This document shows positions 32,901 through 42,364 of a DNA stretch of 64,000 bases, piece by piece. The position numbers and the translations under genes were made by a program. Positions within the stretch are counted from its first letter, which is position 1, and the number at the start of each line of letters is the position of its first letter. Below the pieces are notes generated by a model. That model was not told the origin of the DNA. It ran no database searches and saw only the letters and a list, made by a program, of their open reading frames with translations. Source of the DNA: Streptomyces sp. NBC_00464 (GTDB taxonomy: Bacteria > Actinomycetota > Actinomycetes > Streptomycetales > Streptomycetaceae); contig NZ_CP107899.1 in NCBI RefSeq assembly GCF_036013915.1, forward strand, positions 4,092,001-4,156,000. The letters are read 5' to 3'.

Positions 32901-33551
32901 GTGGCCTGTGACCTGTGGCTGGTCCCCCTCGTCGATGTGCTGTGCCACAGCCCCGACAACCCCTTCGCCGAAGAGATAGCCGTCTACGACAAAGCGCTCG
33001 GCGAGGCAGGGCTGCCGCCCGTGCCCGTCTACGCGTACATGCCCGGACTGACCGGTGACGTGGCCCCGGTCGCGGGCTTCGACTACGACGCGCTGCACTT
33101 CCTGCGCCGCGCCCACCTCCTCCGGCTCAGCGGCCTCGCCGTCACCCCCGTCGACGAACTGGGCGGCGACTACGAGCAGTTGCTGGAGATGTTCGAGCCG
33201 GCCGCCCAGCAGTCGCACCTGGTGTGGCACTACGACCACGCGGGCGCGTACGTCCCCGTGGACTTCGCCGTGCCGCTGTCCACCGACGCCCTGCTGGAGG
33301 GCGGCGGTCCGCTCGGTTCGGCGCACGGGCTGCTGCGGGAGCTGCAGTTCGTCGCCCCGTCCATCGGCATCGATCCGGCCAACCCGCCGCCCGCCCCGCT
33401 GCCGCCCGCCGCGCCCACCGCGCTGGAGGAACCGGCGCTGCCGATCCCCTACGACGACAACCCGTTCGCCCGGGAACGCCACGTCTGGCTCGGCCTGCAC
33501 GCGGCGGTCACCCGCAGCCTCGCCCAGGGCTCGATGATCATTTTCAGCTGA
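32901..33551 (+). CDS. Conserved hypothetical protein
   Basis: Protein of 216 residues that I do not recognise. It starts ACDLWLVPLVDVLCHSPDNPFAEEIAVYDKALGEAGLPPVP and ends in a Pro/Ala-rich stretch followed by PYDDNPFARERHVWLGLHAAVTRSLAQGSMIIFS. It is soluble, acidic and mostly helical, without signal peptide or membrane helix. His/Cys residues are scattered and no enzyme motif stands out. GTG at 32901 is the first start compatible with the coding bias; the upstream DNA is repeat-rich. Neighbours give no functional clue. Confidence 0.8.
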   Translation: MACDLWLVPLVDVLCHSPDNPFAEEIAVYDKALGEAGLPPVPVYAYMPGLTGDVAPVAGFDYDALHFLRRAHLLRLSGLAVTPVDELGGDYEQLLEMFEPAAQQSHLVWHYDHAGAYVPVDFAVPLSTDALLEGGGPLGSAHGLLRELQFVAPSIGIDPANPPPAPLPPAAPTALEEPALPIPYDDNPFARERHVWLGLHAAVTRSLAQGSMIIFS

Positions 33552-33604
33552 GGGGCTGCCGGGCGCGGACCCCGCCGCTCCCCGCGGTGCTCACCGGTGA
33601 CCGG

Positions 33605-34399
33605 TCACCGCGGGGACTCCGGCGGCCGCTGCCGCGGCATGTTCGGCCGGCCCATCGACTGCAGCGGAAACCTCCCCGGCTGCGCCCCCGGCTCCGTGCG
33701 CCCGCCGCCCGAACCGCCCGAGACCAGCGCCTGCATGCCCATCGGCGCGGGACCGGCCCGGAACTCCACCATCCAGTCCGCGGTCTCCGACCGTACGAGC
33801 TCCGTGATGTCCTCCGAGAAGCGCCGCAGCACCCCCAGGCACCGCTCGGCCGCCTCGCTCGCCGTCCCCTCGGCCGGGCCGAGCACCTCGCGCACGCACT
33901 CCGAAGCCCAGTCGAACTGGAGCACCTGGAGCCGTCGCTGTACGGCCTGTGCCGTGGCGAGATTCCTTATCCAGCCCGAGGTCAGCCCGAAGTACCGGTC
34001 GCACGCCATGCACGCGGCGCCCAGCAGCAGCGACAGATACCCCCAGCCGGCCGCGCCGTGCAGCGCGCCCGTCAGATCGAGCAGCGGCAGCGCGGCGCCC
34101 GCCACCGCCCCGGCCGCGGCCCCCATGCGCAGCGCCCTGGCGCCGCGCCGCTTCCACACCCGGTCGCCCAGATACCAGTCGGCGGTGCGCAGCGCATCGG
34201 CCTCGACCCAGCGGTACAGCTCGTCCAGCCGCTGGGCGGGTTCGCCCCAGTCGCCGAGCGGGAACGGCGTCCCGGTCAGGTCCCTGCCCTGCGCCTCACG
34301 GCTCCGAGCGCCGGAGCCCGCACCGGAGGAAGTGGCCGGACCGGGCACACCGGATTCGTTGCGGGGCGGCCCTTCGGGCTGCATCTCCGGCTGACTCAC
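33605..34399 (-). CDS. SLATT-domain membrane protein
   Basis: Protein of 264 residues. An N-terminal disordered stretch is followed by WGEPAQRLDELYRWVEADALRTADWYL, two membrane helices (GAAAGAVAGAALPLLDLTG and GWGYLSLLLGAACMACDRYFG), and a long helical tail with SGWIRNLATAQAVQRRLQVLQFDWA. This is the two-helix SLATT architecture linked in other bacteria to nucleotide-second-messenger conflict systems, as a pore-forming effector. No nucleotidyltransferase or SLOG gene lies nearby. GTG at 34399 is chosen because GAGGAG stands 7-8 bp upstream; the ATG at 34417 lies before that site. Confidence 0.75.
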   Translation of the reverse strand: MSQPEMQPEGPPRNESGVPGPATSSGAGSGARSREAQGRDLTGTPFPLGDWGEPAQRLDELYRWVEADALRTADWYLGDRVWKRRGARALRMGAAAGAVAGAALPLLDLTGALHGAAGWGYLSLLLGAACMACDRYFGLTSGWIRNLATAQAVQRRLQVLQFDWASECVREVLGPAEGTASEAAERCLGVLRRFSEDITELVRSETADWMVEFRAGPAPMGMQALVSGGSGGGRTEPGAQPGRFPLQSMGRPNMPRQRPPESPR

Positions 34400-34777
34400 C
34401 GGGGTACTCCTCTGCATGCTGCATAGCGACGCGTGTTCTCGACCGCGTACTCGACGATGGGCGGATCTCTGCTCTCTGTGCACTCGCTGCTCACTGGCCC
34501 CGGTGCGACCCGCAGTCCCCCATGCGTAACCTTGCGTGACGGGAGATGTGCGTGCGTGTACCGGGACGCCCCCCTTCCTACCGCCGAATGGTGGGCCGTG
34601 GGGTCGAAATCGCGGTATTCCCGGGTGCACCGGGCTTCTGGTCAGGTATAGGAGTCCTGCCACCGCCCACCCGAACTCACTCGAAAGAGTTGCTCGCCAG
34701 TGGGTGGGGCGCGCTGCCCGGGGACCACGTAGGCTCGGCTTACCGAAACATTTGTCGTCGAAATGCCTGGAGTGACC
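34400..34777. other. Divergent promoter region before ybaB
   Basis: 378 bp between the SLATT gene and ybaB, visibly less GC-rich than its surroundings. TAGGCT at 34730-34735 is a plausible -10 box for the ybaB-recR operon. I see no RNA gene. Confidence 0.4.
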
Positions 34778-35113
34778 GTGATTCCCGGTGGTGGTCAGCC
34801 CAACATGCAGCAGTTGCTGCAGCAGGCTCAGAAGATGCAGCAGGACCTCGCGGAGGCGCAGGAGGAGCTGGGCAGGACCGAGGTCGAGGGTCAGGCCGGC
34901 GGCGGCCTGGTGAAGGCGACGGTCACCGGCTCCGGCGAGCTGCGCGGCCTGGTGATCGACCCGAAGGCGGTGGACCCGGAGGACACCGAGACGCTCGCGG
35001 ACCTCGTCGTGGCGGCGGTCCAGGCGGCGAACGAGAACGCCCAGCAGCTCCAGCAGCAGAAGCTGGGCCCGCTGGCCCAGGGCCTGGGCGGCATGCCAGG
35101 CCTCCCCTTCTGA
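34778..35113 (+). CDS. YbaB/EbfC nucleoid-associated protein
   Basis: DNA-binding dimer of 111 residues, encoded beside recR as in most bacteria. It shows the helical core [30 protein letters not shown], then the strand segment [22 protein letters not shown] and a C-terminal helix with [22 protein letters not shown] at 34778 is preferred over the ATG at 34763 because GGAG sits 5 bp upstream and the protein family starts there. Normal length. Confidence 0.93.
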   Translation: MIPGGGQPNMQQLLQQAQKMQQDLAEAQEELGRTEVEGQAGGGLVKATVTGSGELRGLVIDPKAVDPEDTETLADLVVAAVQAANENAQQLQQQKLGPLAQGLGGMPGLPF

Positions 35114-35120
35114 CCGCGGA

Positions 35121-35176
35121 CGTACCGCTGACGAAGGGGTCCGTACCGCTGACGAAAGGGTCCGTACCGCTGACGA
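35121..35176. repeat. 21-bp tandem repeat between ybaB and recR
   Basis: CGTACCGCTGACGAAGGGGTC (35121-35141) is repeated with one change at 35142-35162 and partially at 35163-35176. GACCGCGGACGTACC, which overlaps the ybaB stop (35112-35126), recurs at 35175-35189 beyond the array. Confidence 0.88.
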
Positions 35177-35196
35177 CCGCGGACGTACCCAAGACC

Positions 35197-35220
35197 GTAC
35201 GTACCCCCTACGGTACGTAC
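35197..35220. promoter_or_regulatory. Inverted repeat upstream of recR
   Basis: GTACGTACC (35197-35205) and GGTACGTAC (35212-35220) form a 9-bp stem with a 6-nt loop, 34 bp before the TTG start of recR. It could be a weak terminator or regulatory hairpin in the operon. Confidence 0.45.
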
Positions 35221-35254
35221 ACGACGAAGCCGACCCGGCCCGAAAGGCGTTCCG

Positions 35255-35854
35255 TTGTACGAAGGCGTGGTTCAGGACCTCATCGACGAGTTGGGCAGGC
35301 TGCCCGGCGTCGGTCCCAAGAGCGCGCAGCGGATCGCCTTCCACATCCTGCAGGCCGAGCCCACGGATGTGCGCCGTCTCGCCCATGCGCTGCTGGAGGT
35401 CAAGGACAAGGTCCGCTTCTGCGCGGTCTGCGGCAACGTGGCCCAGCAGGAGGAGTGCGGGATCTGCCGCGACCCGCGCCGCGACCGGACGGTCATCTGC
35501 GTGGTCGAGGAGCCGAAGGACGTCGTGGCGATCGAGCGGACCCGTGAGTTCCGGGGCCGCTACCACGTCCTGGGCGGGGCGATCAGCCCCATCGAGGGCG
35601 TCGGGCCGGACGATCTGCGCATCCGCGAGCTGCTGGCCCGTCTCGCCGACGGCTCCATCACCGAACTGATCCTGGCGACCGACCCCAACCTGGAGGGCGA
35701 GGCCACCGCGACGTACCTGGCGCGGATGGTCAAGCCGATGGGTCTGCGCGTCACCCGGCTGGCCAGCGGCCTGCCGGTGGGCGGCGACCTGGAGTACGCG
35801 GACGAGGTCACCCTCGGCCGCGCCTTCGAGGGGAGGCGTCTGCTCGATGTCTGA
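35255..35854 (+). CDS. recR: Recombination mediator RecR
   Basis: Protein of 199 residues acting with RecF/RecO to load RecA at single-strand gaps. It has the helix-hairpin-helix [24 protein letters not shown], the four-cysteine zinc finger CAVCGNV...ECGICRD and the Toprim domain ([33 protein letters not shown]). The start is TTG at 35255, 8 bp after GAAAGG. No ATG or GTG lies upstream in frame, and the family N-terminus (YEGVVQDL) begins here. It is downstream of ybaB. Confidence 0.97.
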   Translation: MYEGVVQDLIDELGRLPGVGPKSAQRIAFHILQAEPTDVRRLAHALLEVKDKVRFCAVCGNVAQQEECGICRDPRRDRTVICVVEEPKDVVAIERTREFRGRYHVLGGAISPIEGVGPDDLRIRELLARLADGSITELILATDPNLEGEATATYLARMVKPMGLRVTRLASGLPVGGDLEYADEVTLGRAFEGRRLLDV

Positions 35855-35955
35855 TCGTCTTCCGGCCGTCGACCGGCGGTCTCACGGCGGCTTTACGTTC
35901 AGCGCAGCTATCTTCTACTCACCGTCTGCGACCGTGCCCACGGGAGGTCTCCTCG

Positions 35956-36615
35956 ATGTCTGACGCCACGCTGAACACTGTCACGCAGGACCCCGACGAC
36001 TTCGCGGTTCAGATCGCCGACCAGATCAAGACGTTCATCGTCGCGGTCACCGAGGTGTCTATGGTCGAGGAGCCGGAGGAGGCCGTCCCGGTCCTGCTCC
36101 TCCAGGTCTCCCAGCTCCTGCTGGCCGGCGGCCGGCTGGGCGCGTACGAGGACATCCTTCCCGACGAGCGCTACGAGCCGGACCTGGGCGCCGAGCCGGA
36201 CGCGGACGGCCTGCGCGAGCGGTTCGCGGCCCTGCTGGCGCCGATCGATGTCTACTCCGAGGTCTTCGACCCGTACGAGCCCCGCAAGGCCCCGGTCCCG
36301 GCCCGCATCTCCGACGACCTGGCCGACCTGGTCACGGACCTGCGCCACGGCCTGGCCCACTACGAGGAGGACCGCACCACGGAGGCCCTGTGGTGGTGGC
36401 AGTTCTCCTACTTCTCCAACTGGGGCTCCACCGCCTCCGCCGCCCTGCGCGCACTCCAGTCCCTGATCGCCCACATCCGGCTGAACCAGCCCCTCCAGGA
36501 GCTCGACGGCCTGGACACCGACCAGGACGCGGGCGACGACGACCTGGCCGAGGAGGCGGGCCGCGTCATGGTCGAGGAGATCGCGGGCCCGCTGGGGCTG
36601 CGTCCGGTGAAGTAG
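35956..36615 (+). CDS. DUF5063 family protein
   Basis: Acidic soluble protein of 219 residues. It has the actinobacterial DUF5063 pattern: DDFAVQIADQIKTFIVAVTEV, an EDILPDERYEPDLG loop, DLVTDLRHGLAHYE and WWWQFSYFSNWGSTASAALRALQSLI. The family is linked in position to recR in Streptomyces but its function is unknown. There are no membrane or catalytic motifs. ATG at 35956 follows GGGAGG. Confidence 0.88.
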   Translation: MSDATLNTVTQDPDDFAVQIADQIKTFIVAVTEVSMVEEPEEAVPVLLLQVSQLLLAGGRLGAYEDILPDERYEPDLGAEPDADGLRERFAALLAPIDVYSEVFDPYEPRKAPVPARISDDLADLVTDLRHGLAHYEEDRTTEALWWWQFSYFSNWGSTASAALRALQSLIAHIRLNQPLQELDGLDTDQDAGDDDLAEEAGRVMVEEIAGPLGLRPVK

Positions 36616-36661
36616 CGGCTCCCGGGGCCCTGTCACAGCGGCTCACACAGCGGCTCCCGGG
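36614..36661. repeat. AGCGGCTCCCGGG repeat including the stop codon
   Basis: Copies at 36614-36626 and 36649-36661, with a partial AGCGGCTC at 36637-36644. The first copy begins within the TAG stop of the DUF5063 gene. Confidence 0.75.
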
Positions 36662-36712
36662 CGGTTCGAAAACAAGATCGCCGCGGGACCGCCCCGGATC
36701 TACCATCACCGG

Positions 36713-37303
36713 ATGATTCAGGGCGAGCTGGTACGGCTCCGCGCGCTGCGCGCGGACGACGCGGAACATCATCTCCGGTGGCGCAACGACCCGGAGGTGG
36801 TGCACTGGGCCACGGGTGGCGACCCGATATTCGGTCCGGTCACGGCGGAGGCCGTCGGGCTCGCCTTCGACACGATGCTGCGGTTGATGCCGAGGGACTC
36901 GGCGGTCCTCACGGTCGAGGACCTCGGCAACGGCGCGGTGATCGGGATGGTGGACTACCGGGACCTGGACCCGTTCGCCGGGCTGGTCACGGTGGGCGTG
37001 ACCATCGGCAGCCGGGACCACTGGGGCGGCGGGTACGGCTCGGAGGCGTTGAAGCTGCTGGTGGGGCACCTGTTCGGGGCGTTCGGGCTGCACCGGATCG
37101 AGCTCGACACCTGGAGCGGCAACGAGCGGGCCGTCCGTGCCTTCACCAAGGCGGGATTCCGCGAGGAGGGCCGGCGCCGGGAGACCGTACTGGTGGAGGG
37201 CAAGCGGTACGACACCGTGCTGTTCGGGATGTTGCGCGAGGAGTGGGCGGGTTCGGTCGCGCAGGGTTCGGGCCCACGAGAGGTGCGGGGAGCCGCCCGA
37301 TAG
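36713..37303 (+). CDS. GNAT-family N-acetyltransferase (RimJ/RimL-like)
   Basis: Protein of 196 residues. It opens GELVRLRALRADDAEHHLRWRNDPEVVHWAT, the RimJ-like start. The acetyl-CoA pyrophosphate loop is GSRDHWGGGYGSEALKLL (R/QxxGxG type), followed by LHRIELDTWSGNERAVRAFTKAGFREEGRRRE, the usual strand-helix ending. The C-terminal tail is short. The substrate is unknown: proteins or small amines are both possible. ATG at 36713 is the family start. Confidence 0.9.
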   Translation: MIQGELVRLRALRADDAEHHLRWRNDPEVVHWATGGDPIFGPVTAEAVGLAFDTMLRLMPRDSAVLTVEDLGNGAVIGMVDYRDLDPFAGLVTVGVTIGSRDHWGGGYGSEALKLLVGHLFGAFGLHRIELDTWSGNERAVRAFTKAGFREEGRRRETVLVEGKRYDTVLFGMLREEWAGSVAQGSGPREVRGAAR

Positions 37304-37410
37304 CGACCCCTGCGGCGGTGAAAAAATGCCGGGCCCGTTGTCGGTGCCCGCTGTTAGCCTCCCCCAGCCCGTGATCACCACGGGCCTTGCAGGGGAGGGG
37401 ACTCGAAAGC

Positions 37411-39540
37411 ATGACAAGCGGGATAAGACGTAGGAGAGCCCGGTGGCTCGGAGTGCTGTCGGTCGGTGTGGCCGTCGTGCTGGCGGCGCCGAACGCGGCC
37501 GTGGCGGCGGACAATCTGCCGCCGCTCCAGCCGGTTGCCGCGGATCTGACGACGGGTTCGAAGCCGTGTGCCGCGGGAGTCGACCGGCCGTACGTGCCGG
37601 GGGCCCCGCGGGTGGCCGCGGTGCTGTCGGATCCGGTGGAGGATGACTTCGTCACCGGGGAGTTCGAGGCGTGGTGGACGGACGGGGACGGCGTCGAGCA
37701 GCGCCGGAGCTACCACCCCTCGACGCTGCTGCCGTCCGGTTCCACTGTGAGGTGGCAGCTTCCCTCGGACCTCCCGGCGTCGACGGTCATCTCATGGCGG
37801 GTGCGGGCCGATGACGGCGAGGCCGTTTCGCCGTGGAGCGCGGCCGATGCCAGTGGCGCAGCCTGCGAGTTCGTGATCGACGATGTGAGTCCGGAGAAGC
37901 CCACGGTCACTTCGGCCGAATACCCGGAGGACGTCTTCTGGTCGGACGGTGTCGGGGTCTACGGGACGTTCCACTTCGATTCTCCGTCGGACGACGTCGT
38001 CAGCTACACGTACGGCTTCGTCGGGGGTCCGTACGGGACGGTGCAGGCGGACGGGCCGGACGGTTCCGCGGAGATCCGCTTCATGCCGACGTCGAGAGCA
38101 CCGGGCAGCCTTGAGGTCTCCGCGAACGACCGTTCAGGCCGTCGCAGTTCGACTACCTACTACCATTTCTACGTCCAGGCGGGCCGCTCCCCGGTCGGGC
38201 AGTGGACACTGGCCGACCCCGCGGGTTCCACGTCCGCCACACCCACGGCGGGGACCGCGGCCCGTGCCGGCACGGGAGTCACGTTCGGAGGCCCAGTGCC
38301 CTCGGGCACCTCGCTGACGTCCACGGCGACGCTCGACGGGACGGGACACGGCTTCCTGACGCCCGCCGCGCAGGTCGTCGACCCCGGGAAGACCTTCGCG
38401 GTCGGCGGCTGGGTACGGCCTGCGGCGCTGGACCACGACATGACGCTCGCCAGCCAGGACGCGGGCACCGCGCCCGGTTTCACGCTCGGAGCCCGTACCG
38501 GCGACGCTGAGCCGGTCTGGTCGTTCGGCATCGGCGGTACGCGCGTCAGCGGCGGCCGTCCCGAGGCCGGCGAGTGGGCCTATGTGCTCGGCCTGTACGA
38601 CGCCGAGACGGGGCTGGCGCATCTGTACGTGAACGGCCAGGAGGCGGGCACCGCCACCGAGGCCGCACCCTCGACGGTCACCGGTGACTTCCAGATCGGC
38701 CGCGCACGCGGCAAGGCCGGCTATCGGGACCGCTGGCAGGGCGAGATCGGCGACGTCCGGACATACGACCGGGTCGTGGTCCCCGCCGAGGCCGCGGAGC
38801 TGGCCCTCCGCACCCCGCAGGAGCGGGGTCACTGGTCCCTGGAGACCGCGTCCGACGGTCTCAGCCCGGAGCTGCACGGTGGCGAGCCGCTGAAGCTCGC
38901 GGCCGGCGCTTCGGTCTACAACCTGCCTGCCGACGCGTGTGACCCGATTGCCGACCCGGAATGCGTGCCGCCCACCTATCCACTCGTCGATTCCGGGCAG
39001 CTGGATCTCGACGGGGCCGGCGGGTATGCCGCCACGGACAGCCCGGTCGTCGACACCGGTGACAGTTTCACCATCGGTGCGGTGGTCCAGTTCGCGGACC
39101 AGGAGCCCACTCGTCCTATGACGGTGCTCTCGCAGGGCGGGGAGCACGGTGACGCGTTCAAGGTGCGGTACGTGCCCTCTGCGCTGAGGTTCGAGCTTGT
39201 GATGAGCCATGCGGATGCGCAGGGAGCCGACGAGACGGTCGCCGGCATCATGGCGCTGGCGGACGACGGCGGATCGGGGGGACACCGCATCGCGGTCGTC
39301 CACGACGCCGCATTCGACCGGATCACGCTGTACGTGGACGGCCAGCCGAGTGAGGGCGTGGAATTCCGTTCGTCCTGGACGAGCACCGGCGGCCTCCAGG
39401 TGGGGCGCGGCCACACGGCTGACGGCTGGGGCGAGTACCTGCACGGATCGGTCGACGAGGTGCAGGCCTTCTCCGGGGCGCTGGGCGAGACCGCCGTCCA
39501 CCAGCTCGGGCACGGCGCGGAGCCCTGCCTCACCTGCTGA
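37411..39540 (+). CDS. Secreted LamG-domain protein
   Basis: Exported protein of 709 residues. A signal peptide (residues 1-33, ARWLGVLSVGVAVVLAAPNAAVAA) is followed by fibronectin/Ig-like strands to about 260. Two concanavalin/LamG-type domains follow: about 265-470, with FAVGGWVRPAALDHDMTLASQD and LAHLYVNGQEAGT, and about 480-700, with FTIGAVVQFADQEPTRPMTVLSQ and ITLYVDGQPSEGV. Two cysteines lie at the C-terminus (PCLTC). Such proteins bind sugars or matrix outside the cell; no catalytic centre is evident. ATG at 37411 follows GGGGAGGGG. Confidence 0.88.
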   Translation: MTSGIRRRRARWLGVLSVGVAVVLAAPNAAVAADNLPPLQPVAADLTTGSKPCAAGVDRPYVPGAPRVAAVLSDPVEDDFVTGEFEAWWTDGDGVEQRRSYHPSTLLPSGSTVRWQLPSDLPASTVISWRVRADDGEAVSPWSAADASGAACEFVIDDVSPEKPTVTSAEYPEDVFWSDGVGVYGTFHFDSPSDDVVSYTYGFVGGPYGTVQADGPDGSAEIRFMPTSRAPGSLEVSANDRSGRRSSTTYYHFYVQAGRSPVGQWTLADPAGSTSATPTAGTAARAGTGVTFGGPVPSGTSLTSTATLDGTGHGFLTPAAQVVDPGKTFAVGGWVRPAALDHDMTLASQDAGTAPGFTLGARTGDAEPVWSFGIGGTRVSGGRPEAGEWAYVLGLYDAETGLAHLYVNGQEAGTATEAAPSTVTGDFQIGRARGKAGYRDRWQGEIGDVRTYDRVVVPAEAAELALRTPQERGHWSLETASDGLSPELHGGEPLKLAAGASVYNLPADACDPIADPECVPPTYPLVDSGQLDLDGAGGYAATDSPVVDTGDSFTIGAVVQFADQEPTRPMTVLSQGGEHGDAFKVRYVPSALRFELVMSHADAQGADETVAGIMALADDGGSGGHRIAVVHDAAFDRITLYVDGQPSEGVEFRSSWTSTGGLQVGRGHTADGWGEYLHGSVDEVQAFSGALGETAVHQLGHGAEPCLTC

Positions 39541-39550
39541 TCACGGCCTG

Positions 39551-39587
39551 ATGTGGCCCAGCCCTCTCCGTGTGGGCTGGGCCACAT
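39551..39587. terminator. Terminator after the LamG gene
   Basis: Perfect 14-bp arms ATGTGGCCCAGCCC (39551-39564) and GGGCTGGGCCACAT (39574-39587) with a 9-nt loop. Confidence 0.88.
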
Positions 39588-39759
39588 AAGGGAGTGGGCG
39601 GGTGATCGGCGGGCAGCAGACTCCTACGAGCAGTTCGGGGCGACACGCCAATGATCACGTGGTGGGCGGGACATCTCAGCATGTGGTAGTAACGGGTCGT
39701 TTCCGGACTGCTCGTTAAACTGAGCCGACCGCGATAAATGGATTGAGCGAGGAGCGCAC

Positions 39760-41031
39760 GTGGGCCTTGTCGTGCAGAAGTACGGAGGCTCCTCCGTAGC
39801 CGATGCCGAAGGCATCAAGCGGGTCGCCAAGCGAGTAGTCGACGCCAAGAAGAACGGCAACCAGGTGGTTGTCGTGGTGTCAGCGATGGGCGACACGACG
39901 GACGAGCTGATCGATCTCGCCGAGCAGGTATCTCCGATGCCGGCCGGGCGTGAGTTCGACATGCTGCTGACCGCCGGAGAGCGGATCTCCATGGCCCTGT
40001 TGGCGATGGCGATCAAAAACCTGGGCCACGAGGCCCAGTCGTTCACGGGCAGCCAGGCCGGTGTCATCACCGACTCGGTCCACAACAAAGCGCGCATCAT
40101 CGATGTCACGCCGGGCCGCATCCGGACCTCGATCGACGAGGGCAACATCGCCATCGTCGCCGGGTTCCAGGGCGTCAGCCAGGAGGGCAAGAACATCACG
40201 ACCCTCGGCCGCGGCGGTTCGGACACCACCGCGGTGGCGCTCGCGGCGGCGCTGGACGCCGAGGTCTGTGAGATCTACACCGATGTGGACGGTGTCTTCA
40301 CCGCCGACCCGCGGGTCGTGAAGAAGGCCCGGAAGATCGACTGGATCTCCTTCGAGGACATGCTGGAACTGGCCGCGTCCGGTTCCAAGGTGCTGCTGCA
40401 CCGCTGTGTGGAGTATGCACGCCGCTACAACATTCCGATCCACGTCCGTTCGTCCTTCTCGGGGCTGCGCGGGACCTGGGTCAGCAACGAGCCGCAAGGG
40501 GACCAGCAGGTGGAGCACGCCATCATCTCCGGAGTCGCCCATGACGTCTCCGAGGCCAAGGTCACGGTCGTCGGCGTGCCCGACAAGCCGGGCGAGGCCG
40601 CAGCGATCTTCCGCGCCATCGCGGACGCCGAGATCAACATGGACATGGTGGTGCAGAACGTCTCCGCCGCGTCGACCGGTCTGACCGACATCACCTTCAC
40701 GCTCCCCAAGGCGGAGGGCCGCAAGGCCATCGACGCCCTGGAGCGCAGCAGGGCCGGCATCGGCTTCGAGTCGCTGCGCTACGACGACCAGATCGCCAAG
40801 ATCTCCCTGGTCGGCGCGGGCATGAAGACCAATCCGGGCGTCACCGCGGGCTTCTTCGAGGCGCTGTCCGACGTCGGTGTGAACATCGAGCTGATCTCGA
40901 CATCCGAGATCCGCATCTCGGTCGTCACCCGCGCCGACGACGTCAACGAGGCCGTGCGCGCCGTGCACACCGCCTTCGGCCTCGACAGCGACTCCGACGA
41001 GGCAGTCGTGTACGGGGGCACCGGCCGATGA
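39760..41031 (+). CDS. ask: Aspartate kinase (alpha subunit, with internal beta start)
   Basis: First enzyme of the aspartate pathway to lysine, threonine, methionine and diaminopimelate, 423 residues. The kinase domain starts [16 protein letters not shown], with [16 protein letters not shown] and [38 protein letters not shown]. Two ACT domains follow ([52 protein letters not shown]) for feedback control. GTG at 40510, with AAGGGGA 7 bp upstream, would start a 173-residue beta subunit, as known for actinobacterial aspartokinases. The gene overlaps asd by 4 bp. Confidence 0.97.
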   Translation: MGLVVQKYGGSSVADAEGIKRVAKRVVDAKKNGNQVVVVVSAMGDTTDELIDLAEQVSPMPAGREFDMLLTAGERISMALLAMAIKNLGHEAQSFTGSQAGVITDSVHNKARIIDVTPGRIRTSIDEGNIAIVAGFQGVSQEGKNITTLGRGGSDTTAVALAAALDAEVCEIYTDVDGVFTADPRVVKKARKIDWISFEDMLELAASGSKVLLHRCVEYARRYNIPIHVRSSFSGLRGTWVSNEPQGDQQVEHAIISGVAHDVSEAKVTVVGVPDKPGEAAAIFRAIADAEINMDMVVQNVSAASTGLTDITFTLPKAEGRKAIDALERSRAGIGFESLRYDDQIAKISLVGAGMKTNPGVTAGFFEALSDVGVNIELISTSEIRISVVTRADDVNEAVRAVHTAFGLDSDSDEAVVYGGTGR

Positions 41032-42092
41032 CCGCACGCCGCCCTTCGCTCGCGGTCGTCGGCGCGACCGGGGCGATCGGCGGCGTCATGCTCCAGATCC
41101 TCACGGAACACGCGGATGTCTGGGGCGAGGTGAAACTGATCGCCTCACCGCGTCTGGTCGGCCGCAAGCTGGTCGTGCGCGGTGAGGAGGTCGAGGTCCT
41201 CGGACTCACCGAGGACGTCTTCGACGACGTCGACGTGGCGCTCTTCCTGGTGCCCGACGAGGTCTCCGCGCGCTGGGCGCCGATCGCCGCGTCCAAGGGC
41301 GCCGTCGTCATCGACGACTCCGCCGCCTTCCGGATGGACGACGACGTCCCGCTCGTCGTCCCCGAGATCAACCCCCATGCCGTACGGATCAGGCCGCGCG
41401 GCATCGTCGCGAGCCCGAGCTGCACGACGCTGTCGCTGATCGTCGCGGTCGGCGCCCTGCACGCCGAGTTCGGGCTGCGGGAGCTCGTCGTCTCCTCCTA
41501 CCAGGCGGTGAGCGGGGCGGGGCGCGACGGCGTCGCCGTGCTGCGTGAGCAGCTGTCGATGGTGGCCGGCACCGAACTCGGTACGAAGCCGGGCGACGTG
41601 CGCCGGATGGTGGGCGACACGGACGAAGGCCCGTTCGCCGCACCCGTCGCTCTCAACGTCGTGCCGTGGGCCGGTACGGACGCGGGCGACGGCTGGTCGT
41701 CCGAGGAGCTGGCGATCCGCGACGAGTGCCGCAAGATCCTTGATCTGCCCGCGCTGAGGGTCTCGGCGACCTGTGTCTACGTACCCGTGATCGCCACGCA
41801 CTCGATGTCCGTGCACGCCCGCTTCGAGAACGAGGTCGCGGTCGACCGGGCCCACGAGATCCTGGCCACCGCACCGGGCGTCGTGCTGTACGACAACCCG
41901 GGAGCCGGAGATTTCCCCACCCCGTCCGATGTGGTGGGCACCGACCCGACCTGGGTCGGCCGGGTCCGTCGTTCACTGGACGACCCCAGGGCGCTGGAGC
42001 TCTTTCTCTGCGGCGACAACCTCCGCAAGGGGGCCGCGCTGAACGTGGCGCAGATCGCCGAAGCGGTGGCTTCCGAATTTCCTCGGTCCTGA
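41028..42092 (+). CDS. asd: Aspartate-semialdehyde dehydrogenase
   Basis: NADPH enzyme of 354 residues that reduces aspartyl phosphate, the next step after aspartokinase. The cofactor loop is [18 protein letters not shown]. The catalytic Cys is in [29 protein letters not shown] and [24 protein letters not shown] are substrate-binding segments. ATG at 41028 overlaps the aspartokinase stop (ATGA), giving coupled translation. Confidence 0.95.
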   Translation: MTARRPSLAVVGATGAIGGVMLQILTEHADVWGEVKLIASPRLVGRKLVVRGEEVEVLGLTEDVFDDVDVALFLVPDEVSARWAPIAASKGAVVIDDSAAFRMDDDVPLVVPEINPHAVRIRPRGIVASPSCTTLSLIVAVGALHAEFGLRELVVSSYQAVSGAGRDGVAVLREQLSMVAGTELGTKPGDVRRMVGDTDEGPFAAPVALNVVPWAGTDAGDGWSSEELAIRDECRKILDLPALRVSATCVYVPVIATHSMSVHARFENEVAVDRAHEILATAPGVVLYDNPGAGDFPTPSDVVGTDPTWVGRVRRSLDDPRALELFLCGDNLRKGAALNVAQIAEAVASEFPRS

Positions 42093-42364
42093 TCGAACCT
42101 GTTTTGTACGCTCTGTGAAAGCCCTGTGAGCAACTTGCTGGTCTGAACCTCTTGAGCTGGGGTATCGCGGTGGCAGACGATGACCTTTCGGCCCGTCGCA
42201 ACCGCCGGCCGGGTGGCACGCGTCTCAGCGGTCACTTCCTGCGCGGCGTAGCGCATATTCGGGGCATTTGGGGAAGAGCGGGTACGTATGAAGGCATATC
42301 GCATGGTGTCAAACGCGGTGCCGTATGCGTACAACCCTGACGGGGGGAAACGTGTCCAACTGGC

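Noticed and set aside
35121..35176. CRISPR array
   Set aside because: Units are contiguous without spacers, only 2.7 copies, no cas genes. The other tandem arrays in the window are likewise spacerless.
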